Shown here piece after piece: positions 7,995 through 17,240 of a stretch of 56,441 bases of DNA. Position 1 is the first letter of the stretch, and each line of letters begins with the position of its first letter. This stretch comes from Acidobacteriota bacterium (lineage in GTDB: Bacteria > Acidobacteriota > Thermoanaerobaculia > Thermoanaerobaculales > Thermoanaerobaculaceae), in contig JACQZW010000093.1 of assembly GCA_016213675.1 (NCBI GenBank), positions 1 to 56,441 of the forward strand, read 5' to 3'. Both the position numbers and the translations under genes were made by a program. Below the pieces are notes generated by a model. It had not been told where the DNA came from, made no database searches, and saw only the letters and a list, made by a program, of their open reading frames with translations.

Positions 7995-10900
7995 ATGGCG
8001 AAGCAACCGAACGATCAAACGAGCCTGCGGCGCGCGCAATTCCGGCGACTCCGAGATCGGCTGTACCAGTTCGACCGCCGCAACAAAGCGCTGTACTTCA
8101 ACAAGCCGGCCGTCACGCGCTTCGTTCGCCTGTCCGGCTGGGCCGGGGCCGCCGAGCGGTCTGCCGTGAGCTGGGTGACTGGCCTTCTGGACCACGCGGG
8201 CGGCGCCGCCGTGCCGATCACCCCGCTGTTGCCTGCGGACGAGGATGACCGAGCCACTTTCGAGCGCCGGCTCGAAGGACTCCGGCGCGAGGATCTACGC
8301 CTGCGGCGTGACCTCGGCCTGCCGGCGCTGTTCCTCGCAACGCCCATCCTCGAGTGGGTGGATCCGACCGGACGCCTCGGAACCGACATGCTGCGGTCGC
8401 CGCTGCTGCTGATCCCCGTGCAGCTCGAGACCAGCAGGCGCCGCGGAATGCCCTTCACCGTGCGGTTGGCCGAGTCGGAGCTGCCGGTGAACCCGTCGCT
8501 GCGGCAGTACCTCCGCCGGAATCTCGGCGACGAGCTGTCCCTGCCAGAGGGGTTCGTGGCCGAGGATCCCTGGCAGGGCACGGTCGAGGCGCTGCGGGCG
8601 GCGCTCGCCGGCGACGCCTGCGACGTCTCCATCGAGTCCGAGGCCGCCGCGATGGACGATCCCGCGCCGAACGGCCTGCCGACGGGGCCGCAGGTCGAGT
8701 TGCCGCTCGCGAGCCCGCCGCCGCCGGCCGGGGTCCCCCCTGCGGCGCTCGCCGTTTCCGACCGCAGGTGGGCGATCCGGCCAGAGGTCTGGCTCGGCAT
8801 CTTCCGCTATCCAAACGCGAAGCTCGTTGCCGACTACGACGACCTCGAGCAACGTGACGAAGATCACCCGGTCGTCGACCGGCTACTCGGCGTGCCGGTT
8901 CCCGCTCGGCCTTTGCCCGACATCGATCCCGACAAGCTCCCGGAGCGCGAAAACTTCTACGTGATGCCGGTCGACGGCAGCCAGCAACGTGCTATCGCCG
9001 CCGTGTCCCGGGGACACGATGTCGTCGTCCATGGTCCGCCCGGCACCGGCAAGTCGCAGACCATCGTGAACATCGTCGCCGACTGCGTGGCCAAGGGCAG
9101 AACCGTGCTCTTCGTCAGCGAGAAACGCGCTGCTCTCGATGTCGTCTACGCACGCCTCCAGGCTGTCGGGCTCACGCCCTTTTCCATGTACCTGCACCGC
9201 AGCGACGAGCGGAAACGGATGGTGGCCGAGGAGTTGGGCCACGCTTTGGGCGGCGTCCGACAAGGCGCCGCCGAGCGGGACAACTGGGACATGGTCGTAG
9301 GTGCCCTCGAGGGTGCCCGAGACGAGCTGGTACGCCTCCACGAGTTCCTCGCATCGGATCACCCGTCCGGCCCATGCCGTCGCGACATCGACTGGCGCCT
9401 CCACAAGCTCCGGCGTTGCGGCACGAAGGACCTGCCGGCGCTCGACCCCTCGATTGCCATGCTCAGCGAACCCGAGGTGGCCCGCCGAGTCGGCCGGCTA
9501 CGAGCCTTCGCCGAGCGCCGTCGAGCGATGACGGACGACCAGCGGTACCTCGAGTCCGTCCTCAGCCGTAACGCCCTCCGGCAGCCGGAGGCGACGGCCG
9601 CCGCGCTCCGTACCGTGCTTCGCGACGTCGAGGCCGAACGATCCGAGTTGCGCCGGCTCGCCGACGAACTCGCGCAGCGGACGGACCCCCGGCTCACGAG
9701 GACCGACCCGAACACCTTGGCGGCGCTGGCGGCCGCCAAGATCGAAGCGCAGCCCGCGGACTACGACGAGGTCCCGCTCTCCATTCGGGGGCAGGTCGAC
9801 CGGCTTTCGGCCAGCGCGCAGGCTCTGGAGGCCGTCGCCGAGCGGGTGCAGTCCGCGATGGAGACCCAAGCAAGGCTGGCGACGCAGCCAGCACCGTCCA
9901 TCGCCCCAGAACAGGCCCGACAGCTCGCGGCCGCCCTGCGCGGCTGGGTCGGCCGCTGGACCCGGGGATTCCGCCGGAACTACCGAGAACTCCGTGCCTA
10001 CGCGAAGACGGTCTTGCCGCCCGGTTGGAGCTTTTCGCTGGGCGGTACCGTCGGGTTCCTGGATGCCTTTGTCGCCGCTCACGACCAGGCGCGGGCCGAG
10101 ACGAATGCCGTGCTCGAGCAGGGCGTGCGGGCGAGCATGGCCGCGACCGACGGGGAGACGCTTGGGCCGTACCTGGACCGCGTGCGGAGGGTCCTGGCCC
10201 TGACGCGTCGGCTGGCGGCCGTGTGGACGGTAGCACAGCAGTTCGTCCGTCCGGAGGACCTTGCGCCGTTTCGGCAGCCGTACTCGCACGGTGAGCTCGA
10301 AGACCATCTGCGGTGGTTCCGATCGCATGCCCAGGCGATGGCCGCCAGCTTCGACCGGCTTCGGGACCTTGCCGAGAGACCCAAGGGCCTTTTCCACGGC
10401 GCGAAGGATCACATCTGGTTCCACGGAAAAGTGATGGCCGACGTGGACTCCGAGGAGGACCGCAACAAGCTGGTTCGTCTCGGCGAGGCGTTGGCGGAAC
10501 TGCCCCGCCTCCAGGTGATCGAAGACGCCCGGCGCGAACTGGAGGAGGATGGGCTGCGAGCGGTCGTCGAACAGATCGTGGCTGATGCCAATCCGGATCC
10601 GGGTTCCTGGGCAGATGCGCTGTGGGCGGCCGTGCTTCAAGCCTGGAGCCGGCAGCTTTGCCAGGAGCATCCCCAGCGTGGCGCGGTCGACCATCGGACC
10701 ATCGCCACCGCTCGCCGAGACATAACGGAGCTGACCGCCCGGCAAGTTGATCGTGCCCGCCACGCGGTGGTGTCGCGTCTCGTGGATCGCGTCCGTCGCG
10801 CCTCGGCGGCGCCCGGCAAGCGGGGCGAGGCCAACCCCTTCGAGCAGGGGCTGTCGCTCCTGGAACGCGAGGCGACGAAGAAGGGGAAGTGGCGGCCCGC

Positions 10901-12317
10901 GGCCGAGCTCGTGAGGATGGCCCGCGAGCCGTTGCTCGCGCTGAAGCCCGTGTGGCTGATGAGCCCGCTGCGCGTGGCCGAGGTGATGCCGCTGCAGCGC
11001 GACCTCTTCGACGTCGTCATCTTCGACGAGGCCTCCCAGGTGCCGCCCGAGAACGCCGTCCCCGCAATCTGGCGGGCAAGGCAACTCGTGGTTTGTGGGG
11101 ACCACAAGCAACTTCCCCCCACCGACTTCTTCCGCGCGACGCCCGACGACGAGGAGGAGGAGGCCGCGGCGGTAGCCGCTGGAGCAGTCGCGGGCCTTCC
11201 GGATCTCGCCGGGAGCCTTCTGCACGCGGCTCGCGGCGCGTTCCCGGAGGTGCGCTTGGACTGGCACTACCGGAGCCACTCCGAGGAGCTGATCCAGTTC
11301 TCCAACTACCGCTACTACGACGGGAGGCTCGTGACCGTCCCGGCGTTCGACAGCGGGGTGGAGCCTCCCATCGAGTTCCATCGGGTCGACGGCGCCGTCT
11401 ACGGCCGGGGCGGCTCGCGAGCGAACCAGCGGGAGGCGGAGTTCGTCGCGGATCTCGTCTTGCGGCACCTCTCCTGCACCCCGCCGGACGAGCAGGGGCC
11501 CACGATGGGGATCATCGCTCTCTCCGTCCAGCAGCAGGCTGCGATCGAAGGTGCGCTGCGGTCCCGGGCAGAGAAGAGGGGCTTGGGGGACAGGCTTGAG
11601 GCGGAGTTCTCCCGTTCGTTCGACGGGCAGTTCGTAGGCCTCTTCGTGAAGAACCTGGAGACGGTTCAGGGGGACGAGCGCGACATCGTCATCCTCAGCG
11701 TGGGATACGGTCCAGGCCCGGATGGCCGCATGTCCAGGAACTTCGGACCGATCAACACCGAGGGCGGTGAGAACCGGCTAAACGTGGCGATCAGCCGCGC
11801 CAAGCGCAAGATGATCGTCGTCTGTTCCTTCGACCCAGAGGGATTGGTGGCCGGCGACCGGGCCGAAGGTGGACTCGCGTCTCTCGCCCAGTACCTGCGC
11901 TATGCGGCTGCCGTTGGCGCGCGACGCGACTTCCGCCCGCTGCTCGCCTCCGTCACGCCCGGGCGCGAACCGGGCCCGCCGCGGCGATCCCGGCCCGAGG
12001 ACACGAGTTGGGAGGAAGAGGTCGCCTCCATCCTCGGCGAGCGCGGCCTGGTCGTGAAGCGCGAGGTGGGCTCGGGCCCGTTCCGGCTCGACTTCGGGCT
12101 GGCGCTCCCGGCCGCTCCGGATCGGCTGGTCTGCGGCATCGAGTGCGACGGCCCGAGCTACCATGTGCCGGCGACCGTCCGTGACCGTGACGTCGTCCGG
12201 ATCCAGCAGCTCGAATCCCGCGGCTGGCGTCTCCACGCGCTCTGGTCGCCGGACTGGATCCGCGATCCGCTGGGCGAGGTCGAGCGAGTCCTCGCGGTGG
12301 TGGCGAAGGAGACGTGA
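7995..12317 (+). CDS. SF1 helicase with DUF4011-like N-terminus and C-terminal Vsr-like nuclease (1,440 aa)
   Basis: This is a giant helicase-nuclease. The N-terminal segment (LRDRLYQFDRRNKALYF) resembles DUF4011. The SF1 helicase has Walker A GPPGTGKS (residues 347-354), Walker B FDEASQVPP (DEAS from about 1011), VVCGDHKQLPPTDFF, LDWHYRSHSEEL and the C-terminal motif ENRLNVAISRAKRKM. A long insertion with coiled-coil character separates motifs I and II. The last ~110 residues form a Vsr/DUF559-type nuclease: D1366 in FRLDFG, E1383 in ECDGPSYH, then RDRD and GWRLHALWS, consistent with a PD-(D/E)XK fold. The architecture DUF4011-helicase-Vsr matches the single-gene phage-defence type I know as Hhe. 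The start is uncertain: ATG 7995 has only a weak purine-rich ribosome site, and ATG 7954 is an alternative. An HNH endonuclease follows 38 bases downstream on the same strand and is probably co-transcribed. Confidence 0.85.
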   Translation: MAKQPNDQTSLRRAQFRRLRDRLYQFDRRNKALYFNKPAVTRFVRLSGWAGAAERSAVSWVTGLLDHAGGAAVPITPLLPADEDDRATFERRLEGLRREDLRLRRDLGLPALFLATPILEWVDPTGRLGTDMLRSPLLLIPVQLETSRRRGMPFTVRLAESELPVNPSLRQYLRRNLGDELSLPEGFVAEDPWQGTVEALRAALAGDACDVSIESEAAAMDDPAPNGLPTGPQVELPLASPPPPAGVPPAALAVSDRRWAIRPEVWLGIFRYPNAKLVADYDDLEQRDEDHPVVDRLLGVPVPARPLPDIDPDKLPERENFYVMPVDGSQQRAIAAVSRGHDVVVHGPPGTGKSQTIVNIVADCVAKGRTVLFVSEKRAALDVVYARLQAVGLTPFSMYLHRSDERKRMVAEELGHALGGVRQGAAERDNWDMVVGALEGARDELVRLHEFLASDHPSGPCRRDIDWRLHKLRRCGTKDLPALDPSIAMLSEPEVARRVGRLRAFAERRRAMTDDQRYLESVLSRNALRQPEATAAALRTVLRDVEAERSELRRLADELAQRTDPRLTRTDPNTLAALAAAKIEAQPADYDEVPLSIRGQVDRLSASAQALEAVAERVQSAMETQARLATQPAPSIAPEQARQLAAALRGWVGRWTRGFRRNYRELRAYAKTVLPPGWSFSLGGTVGFLDAFVAAHDQARAETNAVLEQGVRASMAATDGETLGPYLDRVRRVLALTRRLAAVWTVAQQFVRPEDLAPFRQPYSHGELEDHLRWFRSHAQAMAASFDRLRDLAERPKGLFHGAKDHIWFHGKVMADVDSEEDRNKLVRLGEALAELPRLQVIEDARRELEEDGLRAVVEQIVADANPDPGSWADALWAAVLQAWSRQLCQEHPQRGAVDHRTIATARRDITELTARQVDRARHAVVSRLVDRVRRASAAPGKRGEANPFEQGLSLLEREATKKGKWRPAAELVRMAREPLLALKPVWLMSPLRVAEVMPLQRDLFDVVIFDEASQVPPENAVPAIWRARQLVVCGDHKQLPPTDFFRATPDDEEEEAAAVAAGAVAGLPDLAGSLLHAARGAFPEVRLDWHYRSHSEELIQFSNYRYYDGRLVTVPAFDSGVEPPIEFHRVDGAVYGRGGSRANQREAEFVADLVLRHLSCTPPDEQGPTMGIIALSVQQQAAIEGALRSRAEKRGLGDRLEAEFSRSFDGQFVGLFVKNLETVQGDERDIVILSVGYGPGPDGRMSRNFGPINTEGGENRLNVAISRAKRKMIVVCSFDPEGLVAGDRAEGGLASLAQYLRYAAAVGARRDFRPLLASVTPGREPGPPRRSRPEDTSWEEEVASILGERGLVVKREVGSGPFRLDFGLALPAAPDRLVCGIECDGPSYHVPATVRDRDVVRIQQLESRGWRLHALWSPDWIRDPLGEVERVLAVVAKET

Positions 12318-12355
12318 GCTGGACCGCCTGCGGCGGGCCGGTAGGAGGCATGGGC

Positions 12356-13222
12356 ATGCGGTACTTCACGCACCTGTGGAGCAAGGACTGGCTCGTGAAG
12401 GGAGAGGCCGGAGAAGGGGAGAAGCTCGACCACACAGCAGGCACCTGGTTCAGGAAGCGCCGGGTCCGGGCTGGCGACATCGTCTACGCGGTGGCCGTCC
12501 GCGAAGGCCACCTCCATTTGTTGGGCCGGCTCGAGGTTGCGGAGGTGTGCTCGCGTCGCAGGGCCGAAGCTCTGCTTGGGACAGATGATCTCTGGGATGC
12601 GCCCGACCACGTTGTCGCCAAGGCGGGGACGGGGACGCCGACGAACTACTCCCGGGTCATCCCGCCGGGGACCGTCGCCAAGCTGAGGTTCGTGTCGGCC
12701 AGGGGCAGCTTCATTCCCGCCAAGTTCTCGGCACCGGGACGGCTCGACCACCAGACGATGCGGAACGTGCGGGAGTTGACGCCGGCATCGGCACGGCTTC
12801 TCGACTCCTACCTCGGCCGAACTACGCTCGGCCGGACCACGGATGGCGACCCCGACGCCTCGACGGACGAGGCCACCTTCCCCGAGGGGCGGAAGGTGTT
12901 CCGGCAGCACCAGGAGCGGGAGCGGAACCAAGCCGTCGTTCGGCGGGCCAAGGCCCTGCGCGAGAAGCAGGATCCGGATCTTCGCTGCGACGCCTGCGGG
13001 TTCTCGTTCGTGCAGGTCTACGGGACCGTGGGGAAGGGGTTCGTCGAGGCCCACCACGTACTCCCCCTTGCCGAACTGGAATCGACCACGGAAACGCGGG
13101 TGGAGGACCTCGCGCTGGTGTGCGCCAACTGCCACCGAATGCTCGACCGCAGGCGGCCGTGGCTTTCCAAGACCGAGCTTCGCGACTTGGTTCGCCACCC
13201 GGACGAGACTACGCCGGCGTGA
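12356..13222 (+). CDS. HNH endonuclease with PUA/EVE-like N-terminal domain (288 aa)
   Basis: The C-terminal third is an HNH nuclease: a CDAC zinc pair, EAHHVLPL with H233-H234, and CANCHRMLDRR with C256, N258, C259 and H260. The N-terminal ~140 residues contain the pattern RAGDIVYAVAVREGHLHLLG, typical of EVE/PUA/ASCH-like beta barrels that read modified bases. EVE-HNH and ASCH-HNH fusions are known in modification-dependent restriction. I placed the start at ATG 12356, eight bases after TAGGAGG; the ATG at 12350 is too close to that site, and a GTG at 12314 overlapping the helicase stop is possible but lacks a better site. The gene is probably co-transcribed with the helicase-nuclease. Its stop codon abuts the stop of the convergent HEAAH gene with no intervening base. 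Confidence 0.8.
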   Translation: MRYFTHLWSKDWLVKGEAGEGEKLDHTAGTWFRKRRVRAGDIVYAVAVREGHLHLLGRLEVAEVCSRRRAEALLGTDDLWDAPDHVVAKAGTGTPTNYSRVIPPGTVAKLRFVSARGSFIPAKFSAPGRLDHQTMRNVRELTPASARLLDSYLGRTTLGRTTDGDPDASTDEATFPEGRKVFRQHQERERNQAVVRRAKALREKQDPDLRCDACGFSFVQVYGTVGKGFVEAHHVLPLAELESTTETRVEDLALVCANCHRMLDRRRPWLSKTELRDLVRHPDETTPA

Positions 13223-14068
13223 TCACGCCAGCCGTTCCTGCCGCGGTGCCCGCTTCGGCGGTGCGCAACGCGCCAGGATACGCTTCCACCCGTTCCTGGC
13301 GGCGGCGGCTTCGCGCAGGATGTCGAGGTACTCGTCCCCGGAGACCGTCTCGTCGCAGGGCATGGGGCCGGCGGCCAGTTCCTCCAACAGCACGCGCCGC
13401 TGGGCCGCCGTGGTGCCGAACTCGAGGATGCGGCTGTAGGCCTCGCAGGCGTGGGCGAAGATCTCCCGCTTCTGGAACGCGATGTCGAGGAGCCACTCCT
13501 TCGTGCGGGTCTCGGGCAGCCCGACGGTCAGCCGCTTGCAGTTGTGGAACACGTGGGCGGCCTCGTGGACGACGAAGTCCGCGAACCGCTGACGGGTGGC
13601 GAAGTACTCCATCGAGACATAGCAGGTCCTCTCCTCGCTCATGCCCACGACGCTGGGGGCGTTCCGCGAGAGCAGCTTCGCGCCGAGGCTCCCGAGGAAG
13701 ATGTTCGCCAGGTCCCACGCGCTGCGCGGCCAGTTCTGGCCTCGAATGACCTGCTCGATGGTGTCGGGGACGAGGAACACGACGGACCGCTCCAGGACGG
13801 CGAGGACGGTCTCCTGCTCGGACAGGCGGAACAGGCCGCCGACCATCGGGGCCACCTTCCTTCGCGTGAAAGCTGGAAGGTCCAGCTCGGGCAGGTCGCA
13901 GGGAGGCGGCCTCCCGACGGTGCGCTTCTGCACCTCGGCGACGAGCGCGCCGGCCATCTCGTTCCAGCCCCGCTCGCCTGCGGCGATGACGTCGCCGGGC
14001 CACGCCGGGAACCAGTGGTCGGCGTCGCCGGTGCGGAGGTAGCGCTGGATGGCCTGCTTCGGGGTCAT
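13223..14068 (-). CDS. HEAAH (zincin-type) hypothetical protein (281 aa)
   Basis: The protein carries FVVHEAAHVFHNCKR, with H168-E169-x2-H172 matching the zincin HExxH zinc site. A possible third ligand or structural Glu is E209 in FAHACEAYSRI. The rest is helical with no named domain. It has no signal peptide or membrane segment, so a cytoplasmic metallopeptidase or a metallopeptidase-like protein is the most that can be said. The ATG has a GAGCGAGG-like site upstream. It converges end to end with the HNH gene: the two stop codons form TGA|TCA with zero spacing. HExxH proteins of unknown role occur in defence islands, sometimes as regulators or effectors, but nothing in the sequence ties this one to a specific system. 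Confidence 0.6.
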   Translation of the reverse strand: MTPKQAIQRYLRTGDADHWFPAWPGDVIAAGERGWNEMAGALVAEVQKRTVGRPPPCDLPELDLPAFTRRKVAPMVGGLFRLSEQETVLAVLERSVVFLVPDTIEQVIRGQNWPRSAWDLANIFLGSLGAKLLSRNAPSVVGMSEERTCYVSMEYFATRQRFADFVVHEAAHVFHNCKRLTVGLPETRTKEWLLDIAFQKREIFAHACEAYSRILEFGTTAAQRRVLLEELAAGPMPCDETVSGDEYLDILREAAAARNGWKRILARCAPPKRAPRQERLA

Positions 14069-14559
14069 GGCGGCCTCGCTCAGGTGGCCGGCGGATTCCG
14101 GCGCCGAGCAGGACTCAAGCATGCAGAGCGCGGCGGGGGCAAGACCGCGGGCGACGCCCGGAACCCGTCTGGGGCAGCGATGCGGTAGCGGCCGAGCGGA
14201 GCGGGCTCCGGACACCGCCGGCGGCCTGGACGTGCGGTCACCAGTTGGGGCGAGCGCCCGAGGGCGTGCTCCTACTGGGCGCGGCGGGCTCGTCTTCTCT
14301 TGACCTTCCGGGCGTCCCCGTCGCACGATGGCCGGCGGAACCGAGTTCGATCGCCGACTGCCGCCTTCGGCGGCTCGGCGGGCTCGTCACCCGCGACGAC
14401 GGCGAACAAGCGAGGTTCCCGGACATCCAGGCGCACCTGTCCACCGCCGGTACGGCGCGGGGTGACTCCCTGCGTGTTGGCCGGAAGGGGCGAACGAGGC
14501 TCGGGTGCGCCTGGACTCGGCTCGCCCCTTTCTGCTTGGGGCCAGCAGGGAGGCCCGCC
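14069..14559. other. intergenic stretch, no gene seen
   Basis: This region of about 490 bases lies between the divergent HEAAH gene and the Cys-rich lipoprotein. It contains long GC-rich frames on both strands without domains or credible starts. It should hold the promoters of both flanking genes, but I could not identify a clear -35/-10 pair or a -24/-12 pair. Confidence 0.4.
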
Positions 14560-14994
14560 ATGCGCCGTTTGAACTCGATGCTCTTCGTCGTTGCCGCGCT
14601 GATCGTCTTCTCCGGTTGCGACGAATCCGGCTCCGACGTCTACCTCTGCAACGACGGTGAGTGCCAGCGGACGTGCGTGCCTCAAGGCCACCCCGGCCTC
14701 TGCATTCCCGGCCCGGGGGGCCGCATTTGCGGGTGCTGTGCGGATGCCGGCTGCGATTTCTTCTTCACGCAGGACTTGCCGACCGCCGTCGATTGGGTGA
14801 TGGGCTGCCTGACGCCCGGCGCCGTTTTCTGCCTCGAAACCGGTGACGCAGCGCTGTACGTGTGCGAGGAGGACGACCCATCGGACAACCTCGACTGCTG
14901 GGGCGACGCCTGTTGGGACTACCTGTTCTGTCCCACAGGTTCCCCGGGCTGCCAACTCACCGGTGATCCGTTGGCCGAAGCCGTCTGCGGCTAG
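14560..14994 (+). CDS. small Cys-rich lipoprotein (144 aa)
   Basis: This is a secreted lipoprotein of unknown function. The signal peptide MRRLNSMLFVVAALIVFSGC ends in the lipobox FSGC, and the mature protein starts at the Cys followed by DESG. The mature part has many cysteines, often in close pairs (CGCCADAGC), which implies disulfide-stabilised extracytoplasmic folding. A GGGAGG ribosome site precedes the ATG. The following 200 bases to the reverse transcriptase stop contain nothing I can name. It resembles the lineage-specific Cys-rich lipoproteins found elsewhere in this window but lacks their acidic linker. Confidence 0.7.
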   Translation: MRRLNSMLFVVAALIVFSGCDESGSDVYLCNDGECQRTCVPQGHPGLCIPGPGGRICGCCADAGCDFFFTQDLPTAVDWVMGCLTPGAVFCLETGDAALYVCEEDDPSDNLDCWGDACWDYLFCPTGSPGCQLTGDPLAEAVCG

Positions 14995-15199
14995 CGGCGC
15001 AGGTACCACGGCTGCGGACCGCCGTACCCTGCGGACGGCCGCACCGTGGTTCTCGTCTCGCGCTGCGCAATCCGACCGCCCGGCAAACTCCCCCTTTGCA
15101 GTGGATCTACTATAGTCGACGCCGCTTTCCTGAAGGCCGGCGCGGACGACGCGTGGTCATCCGTCGGCCCCGGGGCTCGCAAGACCGCGGGTGCGGGAA

Positions 15200-16183
15200 T
15201 CAGTCTCCAGCGGCGCGGCCGACTGGGCGCACGCTGTCCGGGGTGTCACGGCAGCCATCTCGACGGAGCCCACACCGCTCGGCCAGTCGCACGACGGAGT
15301 CGGCCTGCAGTTGGTTGATGGAGCGCACATGAGCGATCGCCCCCAGTATCGCTTGGCGCTCGGTCCCGGCATCACTCGCGTTCGGGTCGAAGGATCGGAC
15401 GCGGTTCCGAAGCGCCTCGTACTTCGGGCCGCGCGCGGACATCGTCCTGCGGTTCACGCAGATCCCCGTGACTTCCTGGCGGGAGCCTCGGCCGCAGCAG
15501 CGCAGCTTCGAGCGGTTGAGTCTTGCACTGGCGTGTCCGAAGAACATGGGCAAGATGTCGCCGAGCGCGTTTCGGGCCCCTGGTCCCGACAGGGCGAAAT
15601 CGTCGACGTACTGCGAGAACGCGAGCCCGCGGCTCGCGGCGAGACCGGCGATCGTCTGGTGTAGGTCGAGGAGGCAGAGGTTCGAAAGCAGGCCGCTCGT
15701 GGGTGCGCCCTGGGGGAGGTGCCCTTGCCGGGTCGTGAGTCTGGTGAGGAGGCGCGCGACCTCCTCCGAGCAGCCGAGCGTGTTCCGGAACACCGCGAAG
15801 ACCTGCCGGTTGGTTGTGCGGGGGTAGCAGTTGGAGAGGTCCAGCGTCACGAGATCGGGGCTGGCGCAATGAAGGGAAGCACCATCACGGGGACCCCGAC
15901 GGCGAACTCCGCCGATCATCGTCGCCGGAAAGGGCACCGTCCTCAGGAGCCGCGAGTTGATCCTAGCTTGGACGGATTTCAGACGGTCAACCGGATTGTC
16001 GATGTGCCGGACCTTCACCGTTCCGTCGGCGCGAGGGCGGAAACGGTCGAACGGACGGTAGTGGTGCTCAGCGGCGTCCGCAAGGAAACGAAGTTCCTCG
16101 CGGGGAACGCACAGCAGACGTTCAAGGCGCCGGAGGGACTTGATCGGGAATATCGACTCGGCGGGGGGCGCGGTGCCGGCCAT
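15200..16183 (-). CDS. retron-like reverse transcriptase (327 aa)
   Basis: This is a stand-alone reverse transcriptase of the retron/retron-like clade. It has VRHIDNPVDRLKSVQARI (finger region), catalytic D115 in VTLDLSNCYP, LPQGAPTS (156-163), the active-site box YVDD (192-195) and VTG (238-240), the last a retron hallmark that contacts the msDNA-encoding RNA. The retron NAxxH motif appears as GASLH (101-105), with Gly for Asn, so the match is imperfect. The length is normal for retron RTs, and no extra domain is present. The start follows GGGGAGGAAG, which lies across the end of the XRE gene two bases upstream, so expression is coupled to it. Retrons pair an RT, a structured RNA and an effector; here the neighbours are an XRE regulator and a small helical protein. 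Group II intron RTs are less likely: there is no maturase or HNH domain. Confidence 0.85.
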   Translation of the reverse strand: MAGTAPPAESIFPIKSLRRLERLLCVPREELRFLADAAEHHYRPFDRFRPRADGTVKVRHIDNPVDRLKSVQARINSRLLRTVPFPATMIGGVRRRGPRDGASLHCASPDLVTLDLSNCYPRTTNRQVFAVFRNTLGCSEEVARLLTRLTTRQGHLPQGAPTSGLLSNLCLLDLHQTIAGLAASRGLAFSQYVDDFALSGPGARNALGDILPMFFGHASARLNRSKLRCCGRGSRQEVTGICVNRRTMSARGPKYEALRNRVRSFDPNASDAGTERQAILGAIAHVRSINQLQADSVVRLAERCGLRRDGCRDTPDSVRPVGRAAGD

Positions 16184-16185
16184 CG

Positions 16186-16491
16186 CTACTTCCTCCCCGC
16201 GGTGTCAGGGTTGGAGCGTTCAAAGCACTCCCGGAGCAGCCCGGCGAGTCGGTCCGCTTGGTTCTCGTCGATCCCTCTCAACTCCGAGTCGTCGGCGGCC
16301 GACAGCGCCAACACGGCCAGGGGAAGCCCGACCGCGTCGGCGGCGCGTGCCAGGACTGCGATGCTGGGCTGTCGTCTCCCCGCCTCGATGTGCGACACGT
16401 AGCTGTGCGACACGTTCAGGGTGGAGGCCAGCTGTCGCTGGGAGATCCCCTGCCTCTCACGAGCTTGCCTCAGGGCACGGCCGAAATTCAT
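16186..16491 (-). CDS. XRE-family helix-turn-helix regulator (101 aa)
   Basis: The N-terminal ~65 residues form a Cro/CI-type helix-turn-helix: LRQARERQGISQRQLA, then VSHSYVSHIEAGRRQPS, the classic recognition helix and following turn. The C-terminal ~35 residues are acidic and helical (DDSELRGIDENQADRLAGLL) and could dimerise or bind a partner. AAGGAG precedes the ATG. The stop is two bases before the reverse transcriptase start. An XRE-type protein next to a retron RT matches the HTH-containing retron type described in surveys, where the HTH protein is considered part of the system; plain repression of the operon is the simpler reading. Confidence 0.85.
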   Translation of the reverse strand: MNFGRALRQARERQGISQRQLASTLNVSHSYVSHIEAGRRQPSIAVLARAADAVGLPLAVLALSAADDSELRGIDENQADRLAGLLRECFERSNPDTAGRK

Positions 16492-16611
16492 CGGGCGTCT
16501 CCTTGGATGCCTTGCCCGCCCACCCCAACGCCCGAGGCGATCGGACGCTCGAGTGGGAAGGCAAGAACCTAGCAGAAGTCCGCCATTTTGCGCGCATCAG
16601 CGCGGCAACCG

Positions 16612-16854
16612 CTACGCTCGACCATCGGGATCCTCGTCGGTATCCTCGACGGCGCCGTCGAGGCCGACTCGAAGGAAGGCTCGCGCGATGTCCTCGATCG
16701 CCCGGGTGACCTCCCGCCGGTTGCCGAGTCGTTCGGCACGTTGCAGACGCTTCAATGCGCGCTCCACGGCCTCCTTCTGCCTGGGCTCCAGTGCCCCACG
16801 AGCGACCAGTTCCCTAACGAACTGGTTCACCCGCCCGTTCACGTTTCTACTCAT
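16612..16854 (-). CDS. small helical protein in the reverse transcriptase operon (80 aa)
   Basis: Not recognised. The 80-residue protein is almost entirely helical and highly charged (FVRELVARGALEPRQKEAVE, then EVTRAIEDIARAFLRVGL) with an acidic tail (EDTDEDPDG). It has no Cys and no membrane segment. GGGAGG stands six bases before the ATG. It lies 120 bases upstream of the XRE gene on the same strand and is the first coding gene after the sigma-70-like promoter at 17241-17269, so it probably belongs to the RT operon. It could be an antitoxin-like or RNA-binding component. No function can be read from the sequence. Confidence 0.6.
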   Translation of the reverse strand: MSRNVNGRVNQFVRELVARGALEPRQKEAVERALKRLQRAERLGNRREVTRAIEDIARAFLRVGLDGAVEDTDEDPDGRA

Positions 16855-17240
16855 CGTAGACCTCCCGATCCCCTGCAATCGGCACGGACCGAAACGGCCG
16901 TTCGTGCAGGTGTCCCGTGTGCTGCACGACCGGGGGATCGGGGCCTGGAGCCACTGGTTCTGTTCCCACAGTGTCCCGTCGCGATGCGATGCAGTCATCC
17001 ACGAGGATGCTGCTTCGCGACGTGACGATGCGCGCGCCGGGAGGCGTAGGCGTACCCACCATGGCAGACCTACGACCATCCTGGCCGCACAACCTGGCGG
17101 TCCGCTGGGGCGCAACCGCTGCGACCGGATGGTCGCGATGAAGTACTCCCGCCGTTCGAGCGGAGCAGCGGGAGCCGAGTCGTGCCGGGATGGAGGCGAT
17201 GAGTTTTCACGGAACGGGACGCCATCACGGCGTCGGGTAC
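16855..17240 (-). ncRNA. structured leader, candidate retron-type RNA (hypothesis)
   Basis: About 380 transcribed but apparently non-coding bases lie between a promoter and the first gene of the RT operon. The predicted 5' end carries a perfect 6-bp hairpin (GACGCC/GGCGTC, 17218-17234). A second perfect hairpin (GCGACC/GGTCGC with a 4-base loop) is at 17121-17136, and a 9-bp hairpin with one bulge is at 16991-17013. Retron msr-msd RNAs sit upstream of the RT and contain such stem-loops. I could not identify the flanking a1/a2 inverted repeat or the branching guanosine with confidence, so this may be only a leader. Confidence 0.3.
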
